Shown one piece after another: positions 36,181-48,300 of a stretch of 64,000 nucleotides of DNA (position 1 is its first letter; each line of letters starts with the position of its first letter). This DNA is from Sipunculus nudus (taxonomy: Eukaryota; Annelida; Sipuncula; Golfingiida; Sipunculidae). The notes below the pieces were generated by a model that saw only the letters and a program-made list of their open reading frames with translations, did no database searches and was not told the origin of the DNA. The position numbers and the translations under genes are program-made. The DNA is taken from assembly GCA_026874595.1 (NCBI GenBank), contig CM049306.1:76755642-76819641 (forward strand), written 5' to 3'.

Positions 36181-38866
36181 AGGTTTGGTTCTCAGGCCCT
36201 TTTTTAGAAAATTAATATGGGCAGGGGCAATTTTTTTTTTTAACCTTTTACCTATGTTTCAATAAAAATATCATATTCTTTTATTATCATGTTTTCCCCT
36301 GATAATAATATTCTGTAACTAGAATACGGGTAGTCGACAAGCGACTACGTGTATCCGCCTAAATCAGAGTGGAACGGGTGAAGTGAGGCATGGATTTAGT
36401 GGCAAGGGAAAATTAAGTGTTGCATATTAGCATGGATGTCTGCAGCCAAATTGTGTATGTAGGTTGCCCCCCATACCACAAAATCCAGAAAGCGGTCCAA
36501 GTTGTATACATATGCAAAATTTAAGGCAGATAAGTCAAACCACTACATGTATATGAGTGATTTTAGCCCGTGGCAGACAAACAGATGGACGCTGAGCAAA
36601 AAAGGTTGCAGGTGACGCCATCAGTTTTGCGTATGATAGAGCTATGTGAGAACTATACACATGCAAAACTTTGGCCCAATCGGTCAAACGGTTCCCCAGA
36701 TATGAGCTTGGATGTCTGCTGCATAAACTAGAATGCAGGTGGCGCCACCTGTCATAAAATCAAGAGAGCTGTCGGGGATGTATAAACCTGCAAAATTTTA
36801 GGCAGATATGTCAAACCACTGCCAAGATATGAGTGATTTTATCCCATGGCAGACAAACAGACAGGAGCTGTGCAAAAATGGCTGCAGGTGACGCCACCAG
36901 GTTTGCGTATGATGAAGAGCTATGTGAGATCTATATACATGCAAAATTTTGGCCCAATCGGTCAAACGGTTCCCAAGATATGAGCTTGGATCAGTGTAAA
37001 CGTGAATGTAGGTGGCGCCACCTGTCATAAAATCAGAAAAGCTATCCAGGATGTTTACGCATGCTGAATTTCAGGTGAATTAGTCTAGTCACTGCAGAGA
37101 TATGAGTGATTTTTACCCAAGGCAGACGAACAGATGGACACTGTGCAAACATGGTTGCAGGTGGCGCCACCATTTTTTGTGTATGTTATAAAGCTCTCCA
37201 AGGGCTTTATTTGTGCAAAAAAATTTTCCTGATCGGTCAAACGGTTCCCGAGATATGAGCTTGGATGTCTGCAGCGTAAACGTGAATGTAGGTGGCGCCA
37301 CCTGTCATAAAATCAGAAAAGCTATCCAGGATGTGTACGCATGCCGAATTTCAGGTGAATTAGTCAAGTCACTGCAGAGATATGAGTGATTTTAACCCAA
37401 GGCACACGAAGTGATGGACACTGTGCAAACATGGTTGCAGGTGGCGCCACCATTTTTTATGTATGTTATAAAGCTCTCCAAGGGCTACATTTGTGCAAAA
37501 AAATTTTCCTGATCGGTCAAACGGTTCCCGAGATATGAGCTTGGATGTCTGCAGCGTTAACGTGAATGTAGGTGGCGCCACCTGTCATAAAATCAGAAAA
37601 GCTATCCAGGATGTTTACCCATGCCGAATTTCAGGTGAATTAGTCTAGTCACTGCAGAGATATGAGTGATTTTAACCCAAGGCAGACGAACAGATGGACG
37701 CTTTGCAAACATGGTTGCAGGTGGCGCCACCATTTTTTGTGTATGTTATAAAGCTCTCCAAGGGCTATATTTGTGCCAAAAAATTTTCCTGATCGGTGAA
37801 ACAGTTCCCGAGATATGAGCTTGGATGTCTGCAGCGTAAACGTGAATGTAGGTGGCGCCACCTGTCATAAAATCAGAAAAGCTATCCAGGATGTGTACGC
37901 ATGCCGAATTTCAGGTGAATTAGTCAAGTCACTGCAGAGATATGAGTGATTTTAACCCAAGGCACACGAAGTGATGGACACTGTGCAAACATGGTTGCAG
38001 GTGGCGCCACCATTTTTTATGTATGTTATAAAGCTCTCCAAGGGCTACATTTGTGCAAAAAAATTTTCCTGATCGGTGAAACAGTTCCCGAGATATGAGC
38101 TTGGATGTCTGCAGCGTAAACGTGAATGTAGGTGGCGCCACCTGTCATAAAATCAGAAAAGCTATCCAGGATGTTTACGCATGCCGAATTTCAGGTGAAT
38201 TAGTCTAGTCACTGCAGAGATATGAGTGATTTTAACCCAAGGCAGACGAACAGATGGACACTGTGCAAACATGGTTGCAGGTGGCGCCACCATTTTTTGT
38301 GTATGTTATAAAGCTCTCCAAGGGCTACATTTGTGTAAAAAAATTTTACTGATCGGTCAAACGGTTCCCGAGATATGTGGGTTTATGTGTGGAAACAGAC
38401 GCACAAACGGATGCAGAGCGCAGAGGAAAGGTCAGAGGTCAAAACAAAATTGGGGCGCAGCAGTTCACATGTGACCCGAACATAATCCCGGGTTTCATAA
38501 AATTCCGCCCAGCGGTTACGGAGGAGTTCTCCGGACACCTACGCGGCGGCGGCGGCGGCGTGCAGCTGAAAACATAGTATCCGCAAAACTCTGTTTTGGC
38601 GGATACAATTATCATGTTTTTCCAATACTGTATAATATTTTTCCTAACCAGGTAAAAGAACTATATAACAAAGGAAATATTATCAAAATTGTATTATTTC
38701 TATCTTTATGAGAGAAAAGTCTGAGTGGCTGGAGCTCAAAATTGGTAAGTTTCTGTTGAAAATCAAAATTAAAATTTTTGATTTTGGGGACCAAAACTGA
38801 GACAGGCGGTGTCTGAGAATCATATCTTTTTGTTGTTTTTTTGGCCTTAGGTATAACAGGTATAAG
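36181..38866. mobile_element. Family J copy split by B2
   Basis: The left part (36181-36318, GGTTTGGTTCTCAGGC) and right part (38608-38866, ending GAGAATCATATCTTTTTG and GGCCTTA) match the two halves of the J copy at 56361-56671. B2 lies between them. Confidence 0.55.
36319..38607 (-). mobile_element. Family B element, copy B2, with 280-bp tandem repeats
   Basis: Ends CTAGAATACGGGTAG and TTTTGGCGGATAC as in B3. GGTGGCGCCACC followed by TGTCATAAAATC recurs at 37011, 37291, 37571, 37851 and 38131, a period of exactly 280 bp. The element sits within a family J copy. Short ORFs of about 70 codons recur once per unit and are repeat artefacts. Confidence 0.75.
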
Positions 38867-39000
38867 CATCATTATCTGAGAGTATTCCATTATTGGAAGT
38901 ATGTGGGATTTGATTTCAACTTTTATATGTTTTTGTTCAATGTCTGATCATGAAACAAAATTGCCACTACTTACAGAGCTGTTATAACCTGCAGTTGTTA

Positions 39001-39216
39001 AAGATCTCCTTTGTTTTAACCGCTGCTTTGCACAGCAAGTTTTTTTGGGCATTTATACACCAGGGCTGGAACTAGGCCAAGAATTGTAATCAGACTGATA
39101 TGAGTGTGGTATCACACTGTGCATCAAACCAATGATGATTACAATTCTTTGCTCTGTAGTGATGAAGCCCAGAGAATCTTGCTAAACAAAGCAGCGGTTA
39201 AAGCAAAGGAGATAAA
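39001..39216. mobile_element. Foldback element
   Basis: Outer arms (TCTCCTTTGTTTTAACCGCT against AACAAAGCAGCGGTTAAAG) and inner arms (AAGAATTGTAATCA against TGATTACAATTCTT) pair around a small central palindrome, AGTGTGGTATCACACT. The whole 216 bp can fold into one long imperfect hairpin. Confidence 0.6.
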
Positions 39217-39394
39217 GGTAGAACCACTGAAGTGTATAACGGCTGCTTGAGGAGTGTAAACAAGAGTATGTGTGGGTTCTCCACCTACATGGGGTGGACT
39301 AATTATCAGTAAAAATATAAAAATCATAAAATGTTTATCAATGAAACAAGAGTATGTATGAACACTCCAGAAACGTGGGATAGACTGTTTAATA

Positions 39395-39942
39395 CTATAG
39401 TCCATTTCATTCCCTCATGTCCACCTGTTTTTTGCTATAAAAATTTTATTAGTTACATTTCAAGGGAAACAATTATAGTGGAGAGCAGAGGATAAAAGGA
39501 CATAATTTTCAACATAGTAAATAAATATCTACCTTACATCTTATTTAAGAATCAGAATTATTTGAAAATATGAGAAATCAGTCTACATTTACAACATATC
39601 AGACCCACTTATGGCAGTCAAAGTCATTGGTCACATGTATGCAATACACCCTTAAATGACAGCTGCTGACTGGATGATCTCATGTAAACATTCTAAAAAA
39701 TATAACCAGCTAAAACAAAGATGGCTTCTTATGGAGGGACACATGAAATCTGCCATATCATGGTGAAGAGACTTAAATGTTGTGAAACATATATGGGGTA
39801 TTTATTGTAAAATTCTAATTAGTTACCATATTAGGTTGTTACTTCCATATGTTGTTTTCTTGGAAATTATTGAAAAATATAAACTTTCAAGAAAATCATC
39901 TACAAAAAACAGGTGGACAGCAGGTGGTGAAACAGATTATAG
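39395..39942. mobile_element. Family E element, copy E4 (opposite orientation)
   Basis: Begins CTATAGTCCATTTCATTCC and ends GAAACAGATTATAG. The body is the reverse complement of E3, with several changes in the ends. Confidence 0.7.
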
Positions 39943-41032
39943 TAAAACTTTCACACTATGATTTTCAGCACAGATAAAGGTGTTATGAAAAGCTAACTTT
40001 CACCACTCCAGTCATACAAACATGCAATTTTTTATTAAGAGAATATATAACCTATAATCAAAATTCTGTACTGTGACCATTCCCCTGCAGATGTCCACTC
40101 AAATTCAAGTCAACAAATATTCAATATTTATCTCAGATAAATCTACCAGTAGATATTTTGCTAAAACTCTGCTCAGGTAAAGCATTTCATTTTGATTAAT
40201 TGCGACAGTTAATCCTTCACAATGCAGGATATACTTTGGTGATGGTCTCTGTAATGTACAGTATTCTATTTAGGACGTGTGTTTTATGCATGGTAAAGAA
40301 TATTCCATAACACCTTACACAAGAAACAATATTCATTGAAACCATGGACCAATAGGTCAGAGCTCTCACAAACGGGTTTGAGGTCATTCCCAGATTGTGT
40401 GTTCTAAACGTGAGTGTAACGGACAGGGATAAAAGTTCTTTGTTTGGATTATATACAATGTTGTTCCATTATTTGAGCACTAACAAATGCCAGCAAGAAA
40501 TGTTACATTCTCTGGAAAGGATAAAAATCATCTGTCTCAAGAATCCCCTGGGCATGCACCCATACTATAGGTAAATTCAGAAAATGACACTATTACAATT
40601 TATATTATTGCATTATGCTTGTAATTCATAAACTCTTTATTACTGATGCAGTGAAGAGCTGAAACAACACTTAGAGTAGGACGATTGTTTTATTGATACC
40701 TATGAGGCTGGTACAGACAAATACTCCCTAGCACCATTTGACAGGTAAGGAAATCAGTCTTCAAGTGTTTTCAAGAAAGTCAGGCAGCTGCAGTCTTCAG
40801 CCAATTAGAACTGTCAATTATATACTTGAAATATCGTCAACCCCCAGCTGGATGTTTTCTTGTCAGAACGGTGTCTGCACTTTCTGGGTACGAGGTATTT
40901 ATTTTTTTATAAATGATGACCATGCACTCCCATCAGATATCTGAACAAGTCTTTAGGACAAACTGATTCATCCACTTATAAAGAAGAAATATGTCACCTG
41001 TATGTGTATATTATGCCTATACTTAGGCCCAA

Positions 41033-41312
41033 AAAAAGTATGGTTTTCAGGGAATTTTAACCCCCTGCATCAAAAATTTTGATTTTGATATTCATCTTTC
41101 CAAAAGAAAAAATTATACAATTTAGATAAGATTTCCTTTGTTATGTAGTGCTTTTACCTGTTTAGCAAAAATATTCTGTTATTGTAATGCTTTTCACTGA
41201 TCAAGTGATCGACATATTTATCGAAACATACAAAAAAAGTAAAACAAACAACTGCCCGCCTGCGCTGATTTAAAAAAAAAGTGCCTGAGAACCATTCATT
41301 TTTTGGGCCTAA
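41033..41312. mobile_element. Family J copy
   Basis: Terminal inverted repeats TTAGGCCCAAAAAAAGTATG and ACCATTCATTTTTTGGGCCT, about 280 bp. The interior includes AACCCCCTGCATCAAAAATT and GCCCGCCTGCGCTGATTT. Confidence 0.6.
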
Positions 41313-41374
41313 ATTGTACTTCTGTAGTTGTCCATTGCTTTAATTTACATCTGTGAAAATGTAGCATTTGTAAT

Positions 41375-41387
41375 TATATATATATAT

Positions 41388-41461
<74 letters not shown>
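41375..41461. repeat. (AT)n microsatellite
   Basis: About 87 bp of alternating AT with one break near 41400. No flanking structure. Confidence 0.95.
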
Positions 41462-41464
<3 letters not shown>

Positions 41465-42050
41465 GTGATTAAGAAAAAATCATCCCAGATTACACAAACC
41501 ACCAATTACTTGCACAGAGTATTAATAACCCTTAAAGTTAAAGTTTGGGACTTTTTTTCTGAATCACCTGATATATTTACATTGACAGGTGTAAATTAAA
41601 GCTGTATAATTAAAGAAGCATTCTCTAGCTGCATTAAAATCAGCAGTACTAATAACATGCATGTTTTTTTAATCTTAATTAGTTCATATCCTCTAGTAAA
41701 CCTTTTGTCTGAAATATATATTAGTCATGACAGTTAACTCTGAAGGCTATTTTCTAAAACTGGTATGGCAACAGAATAAGTGGCTTTGGTATAATATTAT
41801 ATTATATATATTATAATTTTCAATGGCTATTTTGTATTTTTCAAGTGCATTTGTATGTGCCATGAAGATTAATATAATTAGGCCTAGACCCAGTTGTTGC
41901 TCTGTGTTTACAAATTATACCCAACTATATTTATCTTCTTTATGTACCAGACCTTTAAATTGAACAGGATGGGGCTTACTTTATCTTTAACATGCAATTT
42001 GGAAAAATGCAGCAAGCAGGATTATAAAAGCTTAAAAGGTGAATTTAAAA

Positions 42051-42854
42051 GGAAGTGGCTAAACAACCGGCAGGGTGCCGGCAGTTTAGTCCACAGGCTA
42101 AACAGCCGGCAAATTAATGTATACTCTATTAAGAGTATATCAGTGTTATACTAATACTCTGTACTTTCCATTATCATTATTATTTGGACAATGAGCTGAC
42201 AATATAGTTATGACTTACCAAATTATCTATTTTGCTGGTCTATATGTAATAAGTATGTTAAGTAATAATGAGTAGGTATTAAAAGTACACATTTGTGATA
42301 TTGACAGGGTACTTTTATATAAATTATCTGATAATAACTGTAATATTTACAGGATAGTTTATAGATTTTGTCAAAAAAATATACCAGAAATGTGAATGTG
42401 TGTCCAGAGACTGTTTATAGTTTATACACTAGTGTGCTTATGAGCAAACAAATAATTAGTGCGTGAAAACAAACTTAGGTTATGTCAAATTAATGGCCAA
42501 AGGATCAGCTAATTACTTGATCAAAGGTATAATCACACAATCTTACACCACACCCAATTAAAGTTGCTGAGCCTAGCTATTGTGTTGTGAGATGATGCAA
42601 GAAATATCCACACCAAATAGCATTTCTTAAGAAAAGGCTATCAAAATATCTAATTTGGTAAGTCAGCACTATATTGTCACCTCATTGTCAAAATGATAAT
42701 GAAAAGTACAGAGAATCACACTGAAATAGCGCATACAATGTTACATGTATCACATGTATTGGCTATAGACTCAAGGGCAAGGTCAGTATTCCCTGCCGGC
42801 TGTTTAGCCTGTGGACTAAACTGCCGGCACCCTGCCGGCTGTTTAGCCACTTCC
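42051..42854. mobile_element. Mutator-like non-autonomous element with 9-bp target duplication
   Basis: Terminal inverted repeats of 61 bp (42051-42111 and 42794-42854) with one mismatch, starting GGAAGTGGCTAAACA. Perfect target duplication AATTTAAAA at 42042-42050 and 42855-42863. The repeats contain CCGGCA motifs in both orientations. No transposase. Confidence 0.85.
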
Positions 42855-43547
42855 AATTTAAAAAGGCTCAAAAGAATATGAGAAAGTGACGGATACGAAC
42901 GGATGAATTGTCCAGAACAGGTGGCATGCAAATCTGGAAAATGTATTGGTGTACAGGTAGCATCTGAGCTGCGGAGCTTTGCAAATAATAAAATAACTCC
43001 AGAGTGTATGATAAACTTAAAATACCTGGTCAACTAATTACTGCCGTGATCCTGTGTGAACCTTTAACTTGTCATGTCTGAGACGATCCACCAAAACAAA
43101 CCCAGACATGTTGCATCATTCATGGTTTCGGCCTCAAACGGAACTTTTACAGTTCACTTTGAGTTAAAATTTTGCCGAGGGTTGTGATATATAGCACACC
43201 TGGCAAGGTGTCACGGAAAAGGTGAGACACAGATAGTAGCGCCATCTAGCGGGCTTACTGTAAACAAGCATAAGTGCATAAGTTTTATTATCATTTAATT
43301 TTTTAACAAAACGAAAGATCTATACACATTCATGATTATCAGGTAAATAAACCTAAGAACTTTCATTTCTATTTTCCTACAACTATTGGCTCAATCCGAG
43401 GCGTCCAGATGGTAGCGGGGTCAATACTACGATATATGGAACTAGCAAAAATAAATAAATAAATAAATAAAATTGAGTTAAAAAAAAAAAAATTAAGTTG
43501 CAAAATATTGTCGGTTGGTTCATAGGATTTTAATATATCGAATTAAG

Positions 43548-43708
43548 ACAAGAAAAAAAGTATGGGTTTCAGGTACCGCCCGCATCAATTTTAATACTCA
43601 GCATTACAAATATTTATTTTGATTATGAAGTGCTTTAACCTGTTTAGCCAAATGCCCGCCCGCATTGATTTATGAAAAAAGTACCTGTGAACTAATCTTT
43701 ATTTTTTT
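43548..43708. mobile_element. Family J copy, short
   Basis: AAAAAAAGTATGGGTTTCAG and GAAAAAAGTACCTGTGAAC at the ends, with CCGCCCGCATCAATTTTAA inside. A shortened relative of the 41033 and 56361 copies. Confidence 0.5.
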
Positions 43709-44366
43709 CCAGTCCATCGTTGTTTCCGTGTGTTATCACTCTGTATAAATTTGTAAATTGTTTCTATGCTTAAAACTGACATTTTAACGTACCAGTGAAC
43801 ATCGCATGAAAAATAGTGTTTCTCTTACAATATTATGGTATCTGCCAGTATTTTGTTTTAAAAACTTTTCCTTACTCCTGTATACGAATAAAAGTAAGCT
43901 TGCAACAGGTAAGATCAGTGGTGCAAAACAAACATAGGCCTAACTTGTAAACACACGACCTCGTGGCCGTACCGCGGAACTTCACCAATTAAGATTTTTA
44001 AACTGTCACAATGTTCATGAAGGACTTGCCATGTTCATGAAGGACACACGACTTTCATTCTCAATTGTTGATCATGTTACTTATATTTAACGTACAAGGA
44101 AAGGGTGACTAATGAGCTATGCTCATGCTCAATCCCAAATAGCTAGTACAAAGATGAAAATCATTTCAGTCAAATGTCAATAAAAATATTCACAACAATA
44201 CTTTTACAAGTCTCACTTGTAAATCAAGTGAAACTGAGAAATTAGTCTTGCTCCACCAGGAGCTATGGAAAGCATTTGTCAGTGTAACGACAACTCCAGG
44301 ATCAAATGAAGATCTGATAAAGAAAATAATGATCGCTCATTCTGACGTTCGCAATAGTTCTGCAAT

Positions 44367-44456
44367 CTGGATTGGCGTGGTGCCTATTTATAATCTGAAA
44401 GTAGTGACGAGGCAACATAGACTTATAAGATTATAAATAGGTACCGAACAATCCAG
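44367..44456. promoter_or_regulatory. Mirror-image core promoter (two TATA boxes in an inverted repeat)
   Basis: Arms at about 44367-44396 and 44428-44456 are inverted copies of about 29 bp with few mismatches. The right arm has TATAAATAG on the plus strand (44432-44440); the left arm has the same sequence on the minus strand (44384-44392). Each arm also ends in an ATTGG/CCAAT-type motif. The plus-strand TATA box is about 80 bp before the ATG at 44521. The minus-strand box would fire toward lower coordinates. That it is an active promoter is inference. Confidence 0.5.
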
Positions 44457-44520
44457 TTCTGGACTAACGGCTTAGCGGCCTGGCTCGCAGACTTCTTCAG
44501 AGAAAGCTGTACGAACAAAG

Positions 44521-44706
44521 ATGGCAGTACGACAAATTCAAGAAATGTTAAGCGAGGACATCAAAAATCAACTTGACTTGTACCAACCAGAGACTAGTGT
44601 GAATAGAAGCAAGGTGTTGGCGAAAGTGGACAAGGAAAGGGAGAAATGTGAGCAGTGGATCGAATCTGTATTCGAGCATGGTGGTATTTGGGAAACAAAG
44701 ATATGA
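44521..44706 (+). CDS. Small charged protein, possibly the N-terminal part of a frame-broken gene
   Basis: 61 codons from an ATG in good context (AAAGATGG), about 80 bp downstream of a TATA box. The product is acidic/basic and helix-prone (IQEMLSEDIKNQLDLYQPE, then VDKEREKCEQWIES) and I do not recognise it. Directly overlapping in another frame is an open stretch to 44974 that reads RRFPQLDLHVRSKIVRVE and ends with a hydrophobic segment (ALFCFYCFALTLSVMFCAF) and KYNKG. This is what a tail-anchored membrane protein would look like if a one-base indel, a programmed shift or a missed splice separated its halves. An AATAAA signal is at 44942-44947. Function unknown. Confidence 0.45.
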   Translation: MAVRQIQEMLSEDIKNQLDLYQPETSVNRSKVLAKVDKEREKCEQWIESVFEHGGIWETKI

Positions 44707-44974
44707 TGGACTGGACCAAAAAAATTATCAAAGAGCAAGGCGTTTCCCGCAGTTAGATCTTCATGTGAGAAGCAAAATAGTAAGAGTGGAAACAAAAAAA
44801 AGTCATGTAATCTTAAAGTATACCCAGCAGCTGGCTGATCTCCAAAATCATCGTAGGGACATGGATCTCTACAAGGCACTTTTTTGCTTTTACTGTTTTG
44901 CATTAACCTTAAGTGTAATGTTTTGTGCCTTTATGAAATATAATAAAGGCACCATTTTTAAAGCGTTGCCCTAA
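44678..44974 (+). CDS. Overlapping reading frame with C-terminal hydrophobic segment
   Basis: First ATG at 44678, stop at 44972-44974. It has a polar, basic helical region followed by about 20 hydrophobic residues (about 44877-44935) and a short polar end. It overlaps the preceding small ORF in another frame. The AATAAA poly(A) signal lies inside its last codons, so a transcript ending there would hardly include the stop. It may be the second half of the 44521 gene or fortuitous. Confidence 0.3.
   Translation: MVVFGKQRYDGLDQKNYQRARRFPQLDLHVRSKIVRVETKKSHVILKYTQQLADLQNHRRDMDLYKALFCFYCFALTLSVMFCAFMKYNKGTIFKALP
44942..44947 (+). terminator. Poly(A) signal AATAAA of the small 44521 gene
   Basis: The canonical hexamer lies about 235 bp after the stop of the 61-codon ORF and just before the K repeat block starting near 44974. 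Confidence 0.4.
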
Positions 44975-45300
44975 AATGTTCACCGTGTCAGTCAGTCCGT
45001 CCGTCCGCAAGTGACGCTTTTTTTTCGCGCGCGAAAACATGTTTGATCTTTCTCATATTCACAGGGATGATTGATACCAATAAGGGCTCTATACCTTTTG
45101 AATTACAGACCTGTCGGAATTCCAACATGGCCGCAAGTGCACAATCGGTGATTTTCTTTCGCGGGCGATATCTCAACAAGAACATACTTGATCTTTCTCA
45201 TATACTCAGAGATGATTGATGCCTATGAGGACTTGAATTACAGCCTTGCTAAAATCAAATATTACCGCCAGAGCACAATAGGTGATTTTGTATTGCTTAC
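44974..45300. repeat. Repeat K, two about 140-bp units with a GTCC-rich end
   Basis: TTGATCTTTCTCATAT and GATGATTGAT recur about 140 bp apart. The left end has GTCAGTCAGTCCGTCCGTCC, the GGAC-type end of other elements in the window. It lies directly 3' of the small 44521 gene. Confidence 0.5.
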
Positions 45301-48300
45301 ATTATTCAGACATATTTCTTTATGATTTTAACCAGTAGGATTATTGTTCCCTCATGCATATTGATAAAAAACCTGTTTCTGTTTGTCTTATATTTAAACT
45401 ATTAACTTTACTTTTTCCCGATATATAAACTATTATAGCACTACCAGAAATGCGGGGCCCTCTGAGGACAATTATCCGCCCACATCTAGTTTCATTTATT
45501 GACATGGGATATTGTGATATTGTACATGTGTAAATGTGCCTACACTATATTCTGCCTTTAGTGATTATGTATTTATAGTTATTAACTTATTTGCACCTGT
45601 ATTTATTTAATATTTTTTTATTTATTCAAACAGCAATAAGAGATTGTATATTAGTACATTTGCAAACACTATTTTGACTTTGGTGTTTATGTATTTTTAG
45701 TTAGTAGTTTTGAATTGTATATGGCTATAAAATGCTTATTTCTCTGTCATTTTACTCTTTGTATAAGTATATATTATTTTACAAGGAAATGGTAATTGAT
45801 TGTGATTCTAAATTAAGTATTGAAGGCTTTTTTTATTTCGAATATTATTTAATTTTAAATGCTGTTTCATCTCAGGTGTTAAAACTGGAAAAGTGACCAG
45901 TTCAATAATGACATTTAGCTTTGACTGTTTACCAAAACTAGAAGTATCTGACAATAGAAAAAATATCAGAGTAAATCTAGAATTTTAAATTTATCATTAA
46001 ATTTTCAGATTCCATATAAATTTTTGTGAATTTATATTTCAATTGTGACTTTATAATATTGAGAATATTTGTTTCAATGGTATATTTCTATCAATATGAA
46101 GGAGACTTCACTTCAGTCTAAAAATTATAATTTTAATCCTTTAATGTTTTGATTTCTTTATTTTGTAAATAAATTTAAGTTTAAATATCATGAGTCTTTA
46201 TCACAAATATTCAAGTATAGAATGTATGAGTGCAAGATTAATGAGTGAGATGATAGTTGGATCTGTGAGTCCCAAGTAACCACTGCTCAGTGACAGCTAG
46301 GGAAAGGCCCCCTTACTGATTGGCAGCCTGCCAAGCCTGGCACCAGCACTGGTCAGTGGCACTATCCTTGGCGCAAATAAAGTTAAATAATTACTTTTGA
46401 ACTGGTGGTCATGTTTTCTTCATTTAACAAATAATATTATCTTGAAATAGAAAGCTATCCCGTGATATTTTTTTATAATTTAAAAATTCAAATTTTGAAA
46501 TTTTCACTGATATACCTGAATGTAAGAAAATGGAGTGTGGGCAATTCTTTTTATGGACCTGTGAAATTATAACAGAGTTGTAACAACAGAGCTCTGTCAT
46601 AAAACAAACATATATGTAACTGTGTCACCTTAATTTAAAATAAAAGCAGGCAGTAACATGCAGAATTTCCTTCCCACTGTTTGCAAAAAAGATTTTAAAT
46701 GTTGAATTAGGTGGAAGATATGATTCCGTTACAATGGTTAAAATTGATAGTGCAGATTTTATCTATATATATATACAAAATGCTCACCACGGAGGCAAAA
46801 AGAAATATTAATTATTATAAAGATAATATTAGACATAATAAAGGCTAAATAAGATAACAAAGACATTAATCCTAAAAAAGGGGAAAGAATCAGACCATAA
46901 CATTGATTCATGTTAGACAACTGTCACTTGCATACACAAGTGCCTTTTGCTCTGCACACTCTGTTATAAAATTGTGATTAACAGATATTTTAGTTCAGTT
47001 TCCTAAATTTTCCCCTAAATATGTCCATAATAATATATCAATCGTGCATCTCACATTATGAAAATTCAGGTTATAATTTAGGTTGCGCCGCCCTCGGCTC
47101 CCCTTCATTTCCTTAGCAAACATTGTCCCTAAGTGTTGTTTGGGTTGCTGTTGCATCATTCCATGTCTCAGCGTATTTATCCGCTCCATATTATGCATGC
47201 AAATAAATGGAACACAATCTTAAATGTGCCATTCCTACCTTTTGTCTTAGAAAAAGAATTTGTGATTTCTGGCTTCCTCTGTGTATATATAAATGATCTA
47301 AGGGTAAATGTGGTTGTAAAAACTTCGCATAACGCCGCTGTGAAGGATTATGAACTTTGTTTATTAACAATATGTTTGAAAACACAGCAATGTTGATAAA
47401 CGGGAAAAATATGTAACCTGAAGTGGTAGGTTGCATATATGCAGAGGTCGGAAGGTCATTTATTGCAAAACGCCATTTGCAAAACTAGCTTATCTGACTT
47501 TTTGTCAGATGCCTTTGTTGATTTTTTAATATTTAGGATATGTGGACAACAGACAGCTGAATTTACCATCAACTGGAACTGATAGTTCCATTATTTTTCT
47601 TCAAATTTGTCCCACTTAAGCAAAACTTAATATAAAATAGAAACATAACCATTTTCTAAATTTGGCATCCAAAATTATACTGCCTGTTTGCATGCAGTTT
47701 CTTTCTCATTATTGTTATTACTATTATTATTACTATCATCATCATACCTGCACCAGGTAACTTCTTAATATTTTTTTTAAACTGGTCCCCTTTTAGATTT
47801 TTTTGGTGATGAATTTTAGATCAATCGGACATCTAATAAATCAGTAGGGCAGACATGTTGAGGAACTGGCAATCACATCCTAATTGAGGATCCTTTATGG
47901 TCCTTTAACTTTAGTTATTATTTTACCAGATTTATATAGCATTCATTTCATTCTTAGATTTTGAGAATATTTTAAACATATATATAACATTAATGATATT
48001 TCTAGGTAAAACAATCACTCAACAGAAACTTCAGTCGGAGGTTTGAAACACATAGGCATTTTACCTTGCTTGAGACAGTCCTTCGGGTAATGACATTATA
48101 ACACTTTATACAAAGATATAAAGCTTTTATATTTAGTGATGTGTACACAAATGTTTGAAAATTTAATAAATATATACATATAATTATTATACTTATGCTA
48201 AGTCCCTTTAACAACAAAATCTAGCTGAAAATATGGAAGCCAGTTCCAGTTTAATCATTATAATAAATTAATCATGCAACTGATGATGATAAGAAAAGAA

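Noticed and set aside
37113-38141. Series of about 70-codon minus-strand ORFs starting MAPPTFT
   Set aside because: They repeat once per 280-bp unit of element B2 and follow the repeat, with no codon-level conservation beyond the DNA repeat.
40738-40944. 68-codon plus-strand ORF with several Trp/Cys
   Set aside because: No splice-site or homology support; length is expected by chance.
42693-43033. ORFs rich in PAGCLA/ACGL
   Set aside because: They are translations of the Mutator-like terminal inverted repeat.
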